Shown here piece by piece: positions 9,477-19,968 of a stretch of DNA of 42,432 nucleotides. Each line of letters opens with the position of its first letter. Position 1 is the first letter of the stretch. A program made the translations under genes and the position numbers. Source of the DNA: Amoeboradix gromovi. Its lineage: Eukaryota > Sanchytriomycota > Sanchytriomycetes > Sanchytriales > Sanchytriaceae. The DNA lies in contig JADGIF010000013.1 in assembly GCA_018985225.1 (NCBI GenBank), forward strand, positions 1 to 42,432, in the 5' to 3' direction. The notes beneath the pieces are model-generated. The model worked only from the letters and a program-made list of their open reading frames with translations. It ran no database searches and was not told the DNA's origin.

Positions 9477-10508
9477 ATGCGAGGTTTACTTTTCAAAGAG
9501 TTTGGCAACCCTAAAAGCGTTTTAACTTTTTCTGAGTCCTTAGTTAAACCGCAGGTTAAAAGCAATGAAGTGCTTGTTAAAATTTTGGCATCGCCTATTA
9601 ACCCATCAGATGTGAATCAAATCGAAGGCGTGTACCCGGTTTTGCCATTCAAAGACTCGGATACTTATACTCCTGGGAATGAAGGATCTGGTAGAGTGGT
9701 AGAAGTTGGAAATGATGTAAGTGGGATAAAATCAGGTGATCATGTCATTTTTGCAGCGTATGCAAAAGGCACTTGGCGTGAGTATGTCTGTGCTACTGCT
9801 CAGGAATTGATTAAAGTCGATGCTAGATTAGACCCCAAGAATGCAGCTATCTTATCTGTAAATCCCTGTTCTGCTTACAGAATGCTTCGTGACTTTGGCG
9901 ACAACAAAGTTCTTATCCAAAATGCTGCAAACTCAGGCGTTGGGCAGATGGTAATACAAATGGCTAAATTAAAGGGGTTCAAGACTATAAACATTATAAG
10001 AGATAGACCAAACGTTTCTGAATTGAAACAAGAACTGACTGCATTGGGTGCTGATTTTGTTTATACTGACGAAGAATTGGAAACTAAGGAAACGACTGAC
10101 TTCATCAAAAATTTAAAACCTACGCTGGCGTTAAATGCAGTAGGTGGAAAGAGTGCCACAAACATTAGCAGAGTATTGGATCAAAATGGCCAGATGGTCA
10201 CTTATGGTGCGATGTCTAAACAACCTGTAAGTCTACCTGTTGGTTTGTTGATATTCAAAAACATTTCGTTTAAAGGGTTTTGGATGACTCAGTGGAGTAG
10301 TAATCATTCCTATGATGAGAAACGAGCGATGATCGAAGAAATTCAAAATTTGGCAATTACCGGGGCACTGAAGTTTCCAAAAGTTAGGGAGTTTCATATA
10401 AGGAACTTCCATGATGCGTTTGAAAAAGGCGACAAGGCCTTGTTTACATGGGAGGACGAGAACGATAAGATTCATTCATCTAAAATCTTTAATAAACAAA
10501 TCTTATGA
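9477..10508 (+). CDS. ETR1: Mitochondrial trans-2-enoyl-thioester reductase (MECR/Etr1 family)
   Basis: A 343-residue zinc-free medium-chain dehydrogenase/reductase. It matches the family of NADPH-dependent 2-enoyl reductases that complete the last step of mitochondrial type II fatty-acid synthesis, which supplies octanoate for lipoate. Visible features are SPINPSDVNQIEGVYP, NEGSGRVVEVG, NPCSAYRML, and QNAANSGVGQMVIQMA, the family's NADPH-binding signature. The C-terminal ISFKGFWMTQW also fits. Length agrees with the family. An obvious presequence is missing: the first residues MRGLLFKEFG already belong to the fold, so import may use a cryptic signal or an upstream start that I cannot see. 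It lies between a MITE-like element and a Fanzor relic. Confidence 0.9.
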   Translation: MRGLLFKEFGNPKSVLTFSESLVKPQVKSNEVLVKILASPINPSDVNQIEGVYPVLPFKDSDTYTPGNEGSGRVVEVGNDVSGIKSGDHVIFAAYAKGTWREYVCATAQELIKVDARLDPKNAAILSVNPCSAYRMLRDFGDNKVLIQNAANSGVGQMVIQMAKLKGFKTINIIRDRPNVSELKQELTALGADFVYTDEELETKETTDFIKNLKPTLALNAVGGKSATNISRVLDQNGQMVTYGAMSKQPVSLPVGLLIFKNISFKGFWMTQWSSNHSYDEKRAMIEEIQNLAITGALKFPKVREFHIRNFHDAFEKGDKALFTWEDENDKIHSSKIFNKQIL

Positions 10509-10552
10509 TTGTACCATCCATTTATTTGTGGTTCTATAATAATGAGCCCATT

Positions 10553-10855
10553 CTCCTCGTTAAAAGACCTGATTTCCGAGAAAATCGAGAATTTCCATAG
10601 AGAAACTAGAAGTGCTAGATGCTCCGTTACAGTGATTGCTCACGCTTTCACTACCCCGGGGCGGGATTGAATAAGGATGCAGATACTTGATGTATTTGTT
10701 CCTTGCTGCCATATGATTTCTACTGTTGCACACGTGGTAAGAGTAACCACAAGAATTAATAAATAAATGGTTTGCAGCCTTATTTATCGTTGATCTCTTT
10801 CCAGGCATTGAAAGACATTTAATTGTTCCATGTTTGGACCAGTTCCTCAACGTTG
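10553..10855 (-). pseudogene. Fanzor2/TnpB (IS607-like) 3'-end relic
   Basis: The fragment encodes NHMAARNKYIKYLHPYSIPP and ends ...EILDFLGNQVF-stop, matching the tail of the better copy at 36961-37381. The acidic residue of the final RuvC motif (DRD in the better copy) is replaced by RN, and the CxxC finger is deleted. The conserved nucleotides run past the stop to CGAGGAG and then end abruptly, as at the other copies. It faces away from the fragment at 10856-11065. Confidence 0.75.
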
Positions 10856-11065
10856 ATCAATTTATGCTCTACCTATTACTTATTTCTTTAGATTTGATTT
10901 ATCGTTAGTGAAAAGGAAGAATATCTAGTATTTAAGCTGTTGCAAAATCTGGAAAAGTCTTGAAATTATACAAAAATGCATACTAATTGGTGATAAATGA
11001 TTTATTCAAGACAGCAATCGAGCTGCATGTGTTTGTGCAATAGACTGATGTGCTTTTCTTGTAAT
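10856..11065 (+). pseudogene. Second TnpB-like fragment, head-to-head with the preceding one
   Basis: This stretch is homologous to 36960-36715 (minus strand), whose frame reads EEYRVFKLLEKSGKV and KLYKNAYKFAINDLF. Here the frame is interrupted by stops. It begins within a few bases of the 5' limit of the 10553-10855 relic, pointing the other way. The same divergent pairing occurs at 24343-25030 and 36340-37381. Confidence 0.5.
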
Positions 11066-11500
11066 AAGAATGTTAGTAGAAGAGAATTAAACCATGTATT
11101 GAAATCGCTGTAAAAAATCAGCGTAACTAATAATTTTTGTTATACACACCAAGGGTTTGTTAGTTGCAAAGCCCAGTGCTGTAATTCTACATACTAGGCA
11201 GGCATTGAACTTTGCAAAATAAATCATTAATCGAGAATCTGTATGTATTTCTATACAATCGCATGACTTTTCTAGATTTTTCAAATACCTAATGCTCGAT
11301 ATTCTCCATTCAGACTCAAGGTACATGCAATCAATAGGTGCAGTCCTGAACATGTCAAATCTAAAGAAACAGCTAATAGCTGTAGTATACATACATAAAC
11401 GTTGAGGAACTGGCCCAAACATGGAAGAATTAAATGTCTTTCAATGCTGGAAAGAGATCAACGATAAATAAGGCTGCAAACCATTTATTTAATAAATTAA
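11066..11500. repeat. Inverted copy of 24600-25030 (Fanzor-relic derived)
   Basis: The reverse complement matches the 24.6-25.0 kb region with only scattered differences (roughly 96% by eye over ~330 bp). It contains the same divergent junction, with a short piece of the Fanzor frame (about 11400-11500) truncated at an AT-rich run. A 100-codon frame is open in both copies (minus strand here), but a different frame aligns with the better TnpB-like fragment, so I treat it as non-coding. 11501-11652 shows no gene. Confidence 0.8.
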
Positions 11501-11652
11501 TTAACTGCTAAATTCTGGGAAGCGAGCGTATTGGAGCGATAAGATTCATGTATCGTGGCAAATTTTGTATTCTACTGAAACTGAGAGCTGCATATGATCG
11601 GCAGTTGTTAGCGAACTAGACGTAAATTTAATTCAATCTATTTATTGCCGAG

Positions 11653-14600
11653 CTAACTATTGTTAAACACATCTACATATTTAGTTCTTCTCTTACTTTT
11701 TCCTCTGCTTAGTCCTTCGCCTGCTAGTAAGTTCAGTCCTGGTATTTCTACACTTCCTTCTAGTGTACTGTTGTTACTCCTGGTTGGCGCTATACTATTG
11801 TTGCTACTTTGGTTTGATTTGCTTGCTTTTGGTGGCATAATTACTTTTGGTTGCTCTATGCTTTGTTCAATCTACATTAGTTAGTGTTACATTTGGATTT
11901 ACCCATTTCTGCAGTTTCTCATCGTAATAAAAACTTGATTTCTCCCCCAAATCTGCATTTACAGGTTTAACCTTTGTTGCAGTGTCCTTATTTCCTGCAC
12001 CAAAACTAAAAATACCTTTTAATGTGCTAAAGTAGCCTGCCTTTTCATCCTTTTCATTTTTCTCATCATCCACGTCTACATCCTGCTCGGTATTTTCAAC
12101 AATCTGTTGTGCCTGTTCTATTATTGGTGAAGGAGGTACTTCAGCTGAAGTCTGCGCACCAGAAAGAAATTGTTGTGGCAGCTGAGCCTGATTTGGCATC
12201 TGAGGCATTTTGTTCTGATACACGTTTACTGGTTGTGCTTGAGTCACTGGTTGTACTTGAGCCACTGGTTGTGCTTGAGTCACTGGTTGTACTTGAGCCA
12301 CTGGTTGTGCTTGTGATAAATGATATACTGGCTTTTGGTTTCCCTTGGTCTGCTGTGCTTGGTGTCCCTGTATTCCACGCTCAACTTGCACAACCTCGTA
12401 ATAACCCATCCTCTCTTCGTCACTTCCGCTTATCAACACTTCCAATTTGTTATATATACTCTCCTTTATCCCGTTGTTCTTGTATTTTAGAATTCCCATT
12501 AATCTGTTCATTCTACTGCTTGCGACTGCGCCAATAACTAGCCTATTCTGATTTCTATTCAAGTATTCAATCATAATTGTACATTCCTTAACATACCCAC
12601 ATTCTAGCAAGTGGTATGCTGCATATATCAACCAGGGTCCAATATTGCTAACCGCAGGTATCGGTGCTGTTGCCGATGTTGCCGATGTAGGAGTAGGAGG
12701 TGTGTTTGTTAGCGAATCTACGATCATCCCCACGACTATTCCCTCGTCGTCCATTCGTATGCTCATCTTATTGCTCAGTATTCCCATTAAAAAGTAGTAT
12801 TCTTCATTTAAGTCTTTAATAAACTCGCTGACTGCATCTGTGCTGTTGTATAATAAACTGATCTTTATTACACTGGCTGCTAATAGTTTGATATCGCTTG
12901 CAGCACTAGTGTTTCTGGCATCCGCTAAAAGCAGCTTAACAGCATCTGTAGGGTAGTTGTTCATCAATAAGAGCAAAAAGTGGAATACTGTGACAGACGA
13001 GTCATTTGCATCCAATTGGGCTGGCATTTTCATTCCACTCGCTAATATCTTTGGCAGCATGTCCCGGTCTACCATTAATCCATAAACATAGTAGCTGTTT
13101 TTAATTAGCAGTTGAGATGCAGCCAGCTTATTGTTGTTTAATATCAACATGGTACACTGATTAAATAACGGGTTGGTAATAGAAATAGTGGCAGACTTGA
13201 AATAATCAGTTATAGTGGCATATAGTGATTTATTAGATGCGATAGAAGATGATATGAGAGTATACAAAAGATTATAAGGACTGTTCGTGTTATTGCTAGC
13301 GGATTTGCTTTTTATGTAGTCGCTGATGCTCTTGTTATTTACACCTTTTTGTAGCAGCAATACCGTGTTGCGTGCATTGGCATGCAACAATGAATCAACA
13401 CTGAGAGCTTTTATCTTCTTAGAAATGGATATACAGTTACCAAGAGGATTGAAGATGGATAACAGACCAGACAAAGGAGCGTATAATTTAGATTCAGGGG
13501 CAGGTTCTTTGGATTCAAGAACACTTGCTTTGGATATACGGGATGTAGGTACTTTCGTGATAGGAGGAATAGCTGGAGTGCTAGCCGTAATTACAGCTAC
13601 TAGCCGTGTACCGCATTCACAACAAAACTTGGCATTCTTTATGTTGTTGAATTTACAGTTACTGCACGTGTTATGGTCAGTGTTGTTATTGTTCTCGTGG
13701 GCAATCCAGCTACTTTGGTATTCCTGATGTTCGTGCTCGTTTTCAGTAGCATTATTACCAGTATAATCAGTTGTATCATTAGAATAATCAACATCATCTA
13801 TCCAATTACTCTGGAATTGAGAGGGGTTTTGATACTCTGGGTACTCTTGTTGATCTTTAGGATACTCTGGATACTCTTGCTGATCTGCGGTATACTCTGG
13901 GTACTCTAGCTGATCTGGTTCTGCAGGATAGTCTTGTTGATCTGCCGGGTATTCTGTATAATCCTGATGTTCTGGTTCTGCAGGATAGTCTTGTTGATCT
14001 GCAGTATACTCTGGGTACTCTAGCTGATCTGCAGTATAAGCTGGGTACTCTTGTTGATCTGCAGTATATTCTGGGTACTCTTGCTGATCTTTAGGATACT
14101 CTGGGTACTCTTGCTGATCTGCGATATATTCTGGGTACTCTTGCTGATCTTTAGGATGCTCTGGGTACTCTTGTTGATCTGCAGAATACTCTGGATACTC
14201 TTGCTGATCTGCAGAATACTCTGGATACTCTTGCTGATCTGCGGTATACGCTGGGTACTCTTGTTGATCTGGTTCTGTAGGATATTCTGGATGTTCGTTA
14301 TGGTCTGTAGGATACTCTGCGTGCACTTTCTGGTCCGTCGATCCGTTGAATTCTTGCTGGTCCAGTAATCCATTAAACCCCTGGTGCTCAAGTCCTTCAG
14401 GAGCATTATTGCCATCATATTCGTAGTATGCCTGATCATATTGTTCTGCAATTTTGTTCTCGCCATTTTGCTGCTGCGTGTTGCTAGAATCACCAAGAAC
14501 CGTGTCACTATCTATCATAGTTTCATCTTGATATATGTTAAGGTAGTCATCAAATTTCGGTTGCTCTTCAAAAACATGATTTATCTGATTCTGCTCCTCC

Positions 14601-16690
14601 AAAACCTGCTCTTCAAAGACTTTGTTTTCCTCCTCTAATTGCTCTTGTTCATCATAGTTTTGCTCAGTTTCTTCTTCCGACTTTGTGGCTTTTTCCTGAT
14701 CTGTTTGCTCATCTTCTTGATCCAGCCGATCCTCGTCCACATACTGATCAATGTGATCTGCAATTGTATCTCTCTTGGTAACATTATTTAAACTGTCTAT
14801 TGTATCACCTCCATCAATATTCCAAATGCTCTGATGCAAAACCTTGCCGGATTCTGATTCAATCGAATTAAACGGGTTATCGTTGTTTAGCTGTGTATTA
14901 CTGTATTCATCATACTGAGTGTCAAATGCAACATCTAGTGGATCAGAGACAACATTTATAGGTTTAGGAAGAGCAGCGTTTGGATTGATAATGGTGTTGT
15001 ATTTGTCGTTATCTTCCATATCAGTCACATCATGGCTAAACAGCTCTTTGGAACTGTTAGTTACCTTGGCGTGAATATCCTGATCTAAGTCAGGCGAGTT
15101 ATCAATAACATATTCATGAAATGCTTCAAGGCTATTCATTCTGCTCGCAGATGTGTGATGTGGTGGTGATATAGTAGAATGCGTGCTACGGACGCTGGAG
15201 TTGGATTTGACACTAGTACGATGGTTACTAGTATGAGGTACGAAAGATGAATCATTGTTGAATATGTCAGGGCCATCTGTAATAGTGTCCAACGTATTAT
15301 CCCATAAGTCAGGAATGACAGGATTGCTATTGCTATCATGATTGGGAACTGTCCAGTTGGTATCCCATAGATCTGGTTTCTTAACCTCTGCCTTTGGTTG
15401 CATGACAACAGACTCTCTTTTAGAAAAACCAATAGTTGGAGTGATGTCTACTGGTAATTTCTTAGAACTCTCAGTTTCATTAGCAGAATAGTTGGGTTTC
15501 GCAGGAAGAGGTTTGGAGTGTTCTGCTTTCAATGGTGAATACTGAACGTTGTGTTCTATTTGATCCACAACTGTTTTACTAGAATTATCCGCGGGAGAAT
15601 TAAACGTGTTAGCATGGCGCTCATTAGCGGCCCTAACAGGAAGAGTTTTGATAAGTTCGGCAGTGCGTGGTGATTTCAGCTCATTTGGGGACTTGGGTAG
15701 CACAAGTTGATTAGGTCTGGTAGTAGTTGTGCTAGACTTGTGGGAATCACTCACAGAGAAGTGCTTGGAATTAGTGGAGGTGGTAATAAAAGTCGAATCT
15801 GCTGATTTAACTGGTTCATTAACTAATTTAGACTTCGCTGGTTCACCCTCTGGTTTAACCGATGCCTTCTCGGTTGATGCAGCTCTCTTAGCCTTGCTCT
15901 CCATTTTTATAGAATACTTTTCTATTGTTGAATCATTTTTAGTAAGCTTATTATCATCTTTTGTATAATCAATACTATCCCAATTAGAGGCGTTCTCCCA
16001 GAGATTGGAAGGTGGAGAGTGTCGAGGAATTTTGTCAACTGTTTTGAATGGATTTGGAGACTCAGGAGACTTAACAGTAACGCTTTTATTCCAAGAATTA
16101 TTCGTGTCCCAGAGATCAGAAGAAGTAGGAATAGGTATGCTTGAAGTGTTGCTAATTTTGTTACTTGTTTGCGGATTACTGATATCTTCATTGGAAGAGG
16201 ACGGATTGTTAGCCATTCGCTGTTTCTTTAACTTAATTCTGTCACTCAAAGATAACTTCTGTTCCGCTAGTTTATTACGCGAAGAAGGAATTGGTTTAAA
16301 TGGTATATCGGGGACCAAGTGACTTGCGTGTTCATTTATGGGGTTGTTGTTGATATTAGCAGCAGGATTAGATGAAGGGAGGTTGGATGGCTTGTTAACA
16401 GGATAATGAAGTGGAATTTGAGCTTTACTAGGTTCATTGGGCTTAGCAGTGCTGGAAATTGCACCACTGCTAGTGTTGCTAGTAGGTAGAGGATTAGATT
16501 TGGGAAGGGATTTGTTATGTTGAATGGCTAGATTTGCAACAGGGTTTACGACTTTGGATTTACGAATATTCAATGTTGATTTGTCTAGCTCGATAGGATT
16601 CGTAATATTTTGCTGTTTAATTGGAGACTTTATATTTAAACTAGAATCAAAGTGCTTATCAAATTGGTTAAGCCAGTCGTCGTTATCCAT
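11653..16690 (-). CDS. SEC16: Sec16, COPII coat scaffold of ER exit sites; 19-nt intron near the 3' end
   Basis: Coding sequence is complement(11653..11871, 11891..16690), 1672 residues. The start MDNDDWLNQFDKHFD was preferred over an upstream frame lacking family features. The order is: disordered N-terminus with repeated WDTN/LWDN-type Trp motifs; an acidic Gln-rich region; a ~150-residue run of DQQEYPEY repeats (about 800-950); a zinc ribbon CSNC...CCEC (about 1015-1035); the helical central conserved domain (about 1100-1500); and a QPVAQVQPVTQ repeat. The C-terminus has LGEKSSFYYDEKLQKWVNPN and, after splicing, ends in IPGLNLLAG...RTKYVDVF, both typical of fungal Sec16 tails. It organises Sec23/Sec31 at ER exit sites. 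The 3' exon is recognisable only when the mini-intron is removed. Confidence 0.93.
11872..11890 (-). other. 19-nt spliceosomal intron in SEC16
   Basis: Coding-strand sequence gtaacactaactaatgtag, phase 0, with a CTAACTAAT branch-like motif. Without splicing the protein stops 4-5 codons later. With it the frame continues NPN-IEQSIEQPKVIMPPKAS into the conserved C-terminal IPGLNLL and YVDV motifs. An alternative 20-nt GT-AG choice nearby leads at once to a stop. Confidence 0.93.
12229..12311 (-). repeat. Short tandem repeat in SEC16 encoding QPVAQVQPVTQA
   Basis: Three to four near-identical units of about 36 bp (alternating GTTGTGCTTGAGTCACTG and GTTGTACTTGAGCCACTG) encode a Gln/Pro/Val linker between the central domain and the C-terminal motif. 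Confidence 0.85.
13831..14290 (-). repeat. ~30-bp tandem repeat in SEC16 encoding DQQEYPEY units
   Basis: Around fifteen units of 30 bp (some 27 or 33) share the core CTCTGGGTACTCTTGTTGAT. They code for DQQEYPEY followed by two variable residues (SA, TA, PK). The regular Tyr/Glu spacing in a disordered region upstream of the zinc ribbon suggests a low-complexity, possibly condensate-promoting segment; this is inference. Confidence 0.92.
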
Positions 16691-16743
16691 TGAAACTGTG
16701 TGTAGAAAAATATAATTTAAGCTAAATTTGTAGAAGATAAGAT

Positions 16744-17367
16744 TTATTGAAGCATGTGAATCGAAACATAAGATATAATGATCGAAGCCGATGAAGCACT
16801 GCTGTAGTAGGTGTCTGCAGTTTCCTGAGGATATGGGGAACTTTGGTATTCCGTTTGAACTGGAGCATCTTGTGCACAAGGTTCAGATTCGGCAGACTCT
16901 GGAGAGAGGTTTGAAGGCTTATGAGGCTCAGGATTAGGGATATCTATATGTGTGTCCTCTACTTCAGCTATTGGAGTAGGTGGTTTGTAATCATAACCAT
17001 TTGTCGGTTGAACTTCTGGAAGTTGTTCCGGTTCTGCATGTGTCTCTGGAATAGCTTCTGGGAGTATCTCTGGAATAGGTACCGGAGAAGAGTGAATTGG
17101 CTCTACTTCTGGTGCGGATTCCGGTTCTGTTTCCGGTGAGTGTTCTGGCTCTAGTTCAGGTGCAGCAGTATGCTCCGGCTGTGGTTCATATACCTGGCTT
17201 GGCTCTGGCTCATATACTTGAGATGGTTTTGGATAATCTTCCTGGGCATCTTGGACTTCAGGGATATATTGATGCGGTACCGGATATCGTCTGGTTGGAT
17301 ATGTGTGACTTGGATAGTCATTGTGAGCGTAGTCATTACTATAAGCTGCTACTAAGGTGTAAAGCAT
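16744..17367 (-). CDS. Secreted, probably GPI-anchored Glu/Pro-rich protein
   Basis: A 207-residue protein with a very short hydrophobic leader (MLYTLVAA), a His/Asp/Tyr-rich start, and a long Pro/Glu repeat region (EPSQVYEPxP, PEVEPxHSS, PEAIPETHAEPEQ). The C-terminal YYSSASSA is followed by the hydrophobic IIISYVSIHMLQ, the expected form of a GPI signal. It resembles the 7701-8081 product in layout and in the YSSAS junction. A TATA-like element (CTTAAATA on the coding strand) lies about 30 bases before the ATG. It is upstream of SEC16 on the same strand; the two start codons are far enough apart that a shared transcript is not required. No homologue recognised. Confidence 0.68.
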   Translation of the reverse strand: MLYTLVAAYSNDYAHNDYPSHTYPTRRYPVPHQYIPEVQDAQEDYPKPSQVYEPEPSQVYEPQPEHTAAPELEPEHSPETEPESAPEVEPIHSSPVPIPEILPEAIPETHAEPEQLPEVQPTNGYDYKPPTPIAEVEDTHIDIPNPEPHKPSNLSPESAESEPCAQDAPVQTEYQSSPYPQETADTYYSSASSASIIISYVSIHMLQ

Positions 17368-17983
17368 ATCAGTTTGTTGAGTACGCTTTGATTTCTATTT
17401 AAGTATTTCCAGTTCTGCGACTGTCTGAGAAACCTGTTACTATTCCTGTTTTTAAGATTTGACACCTATTATTGGAAACCAATTTGCCTCGTGCCTTCGA
17501 CCAGACGGTATCAGGACTTTGTACCCTCAATAGGAATCTCGTATTAAGTTTGAAATATTTTGTTCTCAGTTTCAAACACGCTCCGCAGCTTTTGCTGTTC
17601 AGACTCACTACAGACAATTCTTTTTTGTATGGTATGGTTTCACCTTTGCGCTAAGACTTTGATTTCTTAGCTTTTCAAGCGCTTTATGGACGCTAAGAAT
17701 AGGTATAATGCCGGCTTTTAATCTCCCAGCGCTCAGTTATTGAAAAGTTACAATTACGCAATCTTGAGTATGTATGATCAAGCATTTTTTATACGTACTC
17801 GATGTAAAATTTTTTACCCAATGTTAACTAAATCATTTAGAATCTTCATTTTAGCATAATGTAGCTGTTTTACCCTAATTTGCGCGAAAGTGATAAGATA
17901 GATTAATTTTATTGATACTCTATTGAGAATTGAGATTTTAATTCAATTTGTGGTGGTTGTTTCTCTGTGAAACTGATCCTTAT
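17368..17983. other. 616-bp intergenic region, no gene recognised
   Basis: Open frames of 60-72 codons exist on both strands, but the longest minus-strand one begins with TTG and has no recognisable sequence. About 17440-17650 is less AT-rich than its surroundings, so a non-coding RNA is possible, but I see no snRNA, RNase P, SRP or tRNA signature. It must hold the divergent promoters of the flanking genes. Confidence 0.5.
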
Positions 17984-19903
17984 ATGTTTCGCAATATTGC
18001 AGTTGCTGAATATACTCGTAAAATCATAATAATTCCATATAACATAGCTGTTCATAATCAGCTCAGTAAATTGTATGTTCCAAGAGATGTTGTGCTTGTA
18101 TTGGTATATGATTTTAGATGTAAAAGTCCTTGGCCTGTAATTCAGAAGTTAGTTTGGAATGCCAATCCACTTTTAGATCACTTCAATTTTGATAGGATTC
18201 AGATATTGTATAAAAATGTTATAGTTTGTAATGCTGATACCAATAATTCTGATGTTTATGGATTGCTTCTTGGCTATTTTAGTTCCTTCAAAGTACCAAT
18301 TTATTGCAGGTTTCCGACTACGATTAAAAGCGAGCTATATAATGAAATTTTTAATTTATTTCATTTTCTGTCTATAAAATCTAACTTATACCATTTAATA
18401 TTTGATATGCCATTAGATTCGCAGTATTTGACTTTTAGAGAATTCTTATATGAGCCCAAATTAGCTTGCGATTTTAAAAGTTTTTCAGTAAAGAACGTGT
18501 CTCACTTCCTCAGTAGATTGCTTCAATCGCATAGTCTGATCTGTAATTTTGATTCGTTTCAATTAAAAGCTAACAATTATTATGAGTTTATTCAAAGTGC
18601 TTCGCACTCTTCATCGTCCTTGCTTCGAGATGATGATTATCCTAGATCACTCATTAATTTGAAAGAATTCAACGACATTAATTTCAAAGCAAACAAATTT
18701 CAGGCAATTATTTATAATTCATCTGATAACAAGATTCTGGGAAATTCCATAAGCATAGGTGAATATACTTTCCAGTCTTGCTTGTTCTCTTGTGATAATA
18801 TTGCAAAAACTGCTTCGTTAGCAAATCTATTCATTTCTCAACTGCTTATTAACTGTTTTCTAAAATTCAAATATTTCCAAGGCTTTAAATTTTACCTTGA
18901 TGGTGTATTTGGTCTTAACCATGATCCAGCTCTTTATATTAAGTGTTTCAAACTTGCGGCTTCGAACGATTTCTTTTTCAGTCCCTCTAAATATGTACAA
19001 CTCGCAAGTCAGTATCTTGCAAAACACAATGCTGGCAACTTGGAATTTACATTTACCAAAAATGATCAGCGATTTGGATACTTCTCGTGCACTCTAACTA
19101 TAAGTTCATTGAAATATTCCAACCATTGCAATTATTTTATTAGTAAAAGTAAGTGCCGTCAGAATTTGGCTAAACAATTTTGCACTCAGTATGCTGTTCT
19201 TAAATTTATGTATGACAGCAACTCAAATATCATTCAGGCTAGAGAGCTTAACATTCCACAGGAAGATTTAAGAGAGAGAATAAATGCTTTACCATGTGCT
19301 CAGCTTTCAATCCCAAACAGCAAAAAGAGGAAGCAGAGCAATAACGAGAGTGATATTATATTAAAAAGGTTGAAGAAAAGTATCGTGGTCCCAGCAGGCC
19401 TAACAAACCATTGGAAAAACGAAGAATCTCAGAGCAAAATTCAAGGATTAAATCAAATTCAGTTAAATAATTGGCATGCAAAACCAGATAGAAAAATTAT
19501 TCAGCCTGCAGTTACAAATTCTATGGTTAATAGCACAGAAAGGATGCTCATGTGCAACAAAGACACTCGGCTTGACAATTTGAAAACGTTCCAAGACCAA
19601 GAAAAAACTCTAAAAAACCCAAAAATTCAAAACGCTACAAGGCTTGAGTTTCAAAAGACCCTTAATTTTGTAAAACAAGACAGTTTTAACATGAACCTCT
19701 TAAGTAAAATTGAGGTAGGGCTGCTATACAGATTGTACATAATTAAATATCCAATGGAATATACAAATAACTTTGAGTATTTGAAGAAGTTTGTAAATGT
19801 AGAATGGGAAACTGTTTGCGAGAAAGAGAAATTGGAATATTGGAGATACACTCTTGCAATAAAAATGGCAGAAATTTATAAAAAAATTATCAATAGTAAA
19901 TAA
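17984..19903 (+). CDS. Possible dsRNA-binding / HMG-box-like protein (639 aa)
   Basis: The start used is the first ATG in the frame (MFRNIAVAEY); upstream codons lack one. Residues around 330-410 resemble a double-stranded RNA-binding fold: a hydrophobic first helix, strands, then SKSKCRQNLAKQFCTQYAVLKFM, comparable with the SKK-AK-AA-AL helix. An earlier stretch (about 235-290) may be a second, weaker copy. A basic, Gln/Asn-rich linker includes a KKRK nuclear-localisation-like patch near residue 455. The last ~65 residues (LYIIKYPMEYTNNFEYLKKF through WETVCEKEKLEYW and KMAEIYKK) have the spacing of an HMG box. Neither assignment is strong. There is no signal peptide. Confidence 0.72.
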   Translation: MFRNIAVAEYTRKIIIIPYNIAVHNQLSKLYVPRDVVLVLVYDFRCKSPWPVIQKLVWNANPLLDHFNFDRIQILYKNVIVCNADTNNSDVYGLLLGYFSSFKVPIYCRFPTTIKSELYNEIFNLFHFLSIKSNLYHLIFDMPLDSQYLTFREFLYEPKLACDFKSFSVKNVSHFLSRLLQSHSLICNFDSFQLKANNYYEFIQSASHSSSSLLRDDDYPRSLINLKEFNDINFKANKFQAIIYNSSDNKILGNSISIGEYTFQSCLFSCDNIAKTASLANLFISQLLINCFLKFKYFQGFKFYLDGVFGLNHDPALYIKCFKLAASNDFFFSPSKYVQLASQYLAKHNAGNLEFTFTKNDQRFGYFSCTLTISSLKYSNHCNYFISKSKCRQNLAKQFCTQYAVLKFMYDSNSNIIQARELNIPQEDLRERINALPCAQLSIPNSKKRKQSNNESDIILKRLKKSIVVPAGLTNHWKNEESQSKIQGLNQIQLNNWHAKPDRKIIQPAVTNSMVNSTERMLMCNKDTRLDNLKTFQDQEKTLKNPKIQNATRLEFQKTLNFVKQDSFNMNLLSKIEVGLLYRLYIIKYPMEYTNNFEYLKKFVNVEWETVCEKEKLEYWRYTLAIKMAEIYKKIINSK

Positions 19904-19968
19904 CATGATCAAATGACACAAATATCGCAACTCTTTCGTCATTTCGCGCAAGGAGCTTAAGAGCCGAT

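Noticed and set aside
11867-11891. Alternative 20-nt GT-AG intron in SEC16 (gtagattgaacaaagcatag)
   Set aside because: Removing it gives a stop after four codons. The 19-nt choice restores the conserved C-terminus.
16691-16879. 63-residue N-terminal extension of Sec16
   Set aside because: The extension overlaps the 3' part of the secreted-protein gene and looks non-coding in this frame; MDNDDWLNQF is a typical acidic Trp-containing start.
17399-17654. Open frames on both strands in the 17.4-17.65 kb gap
   Set aside because: The minus frame starts with TTG and the two overlap with no recognisable content; a non-coding RNA could not be supported either.
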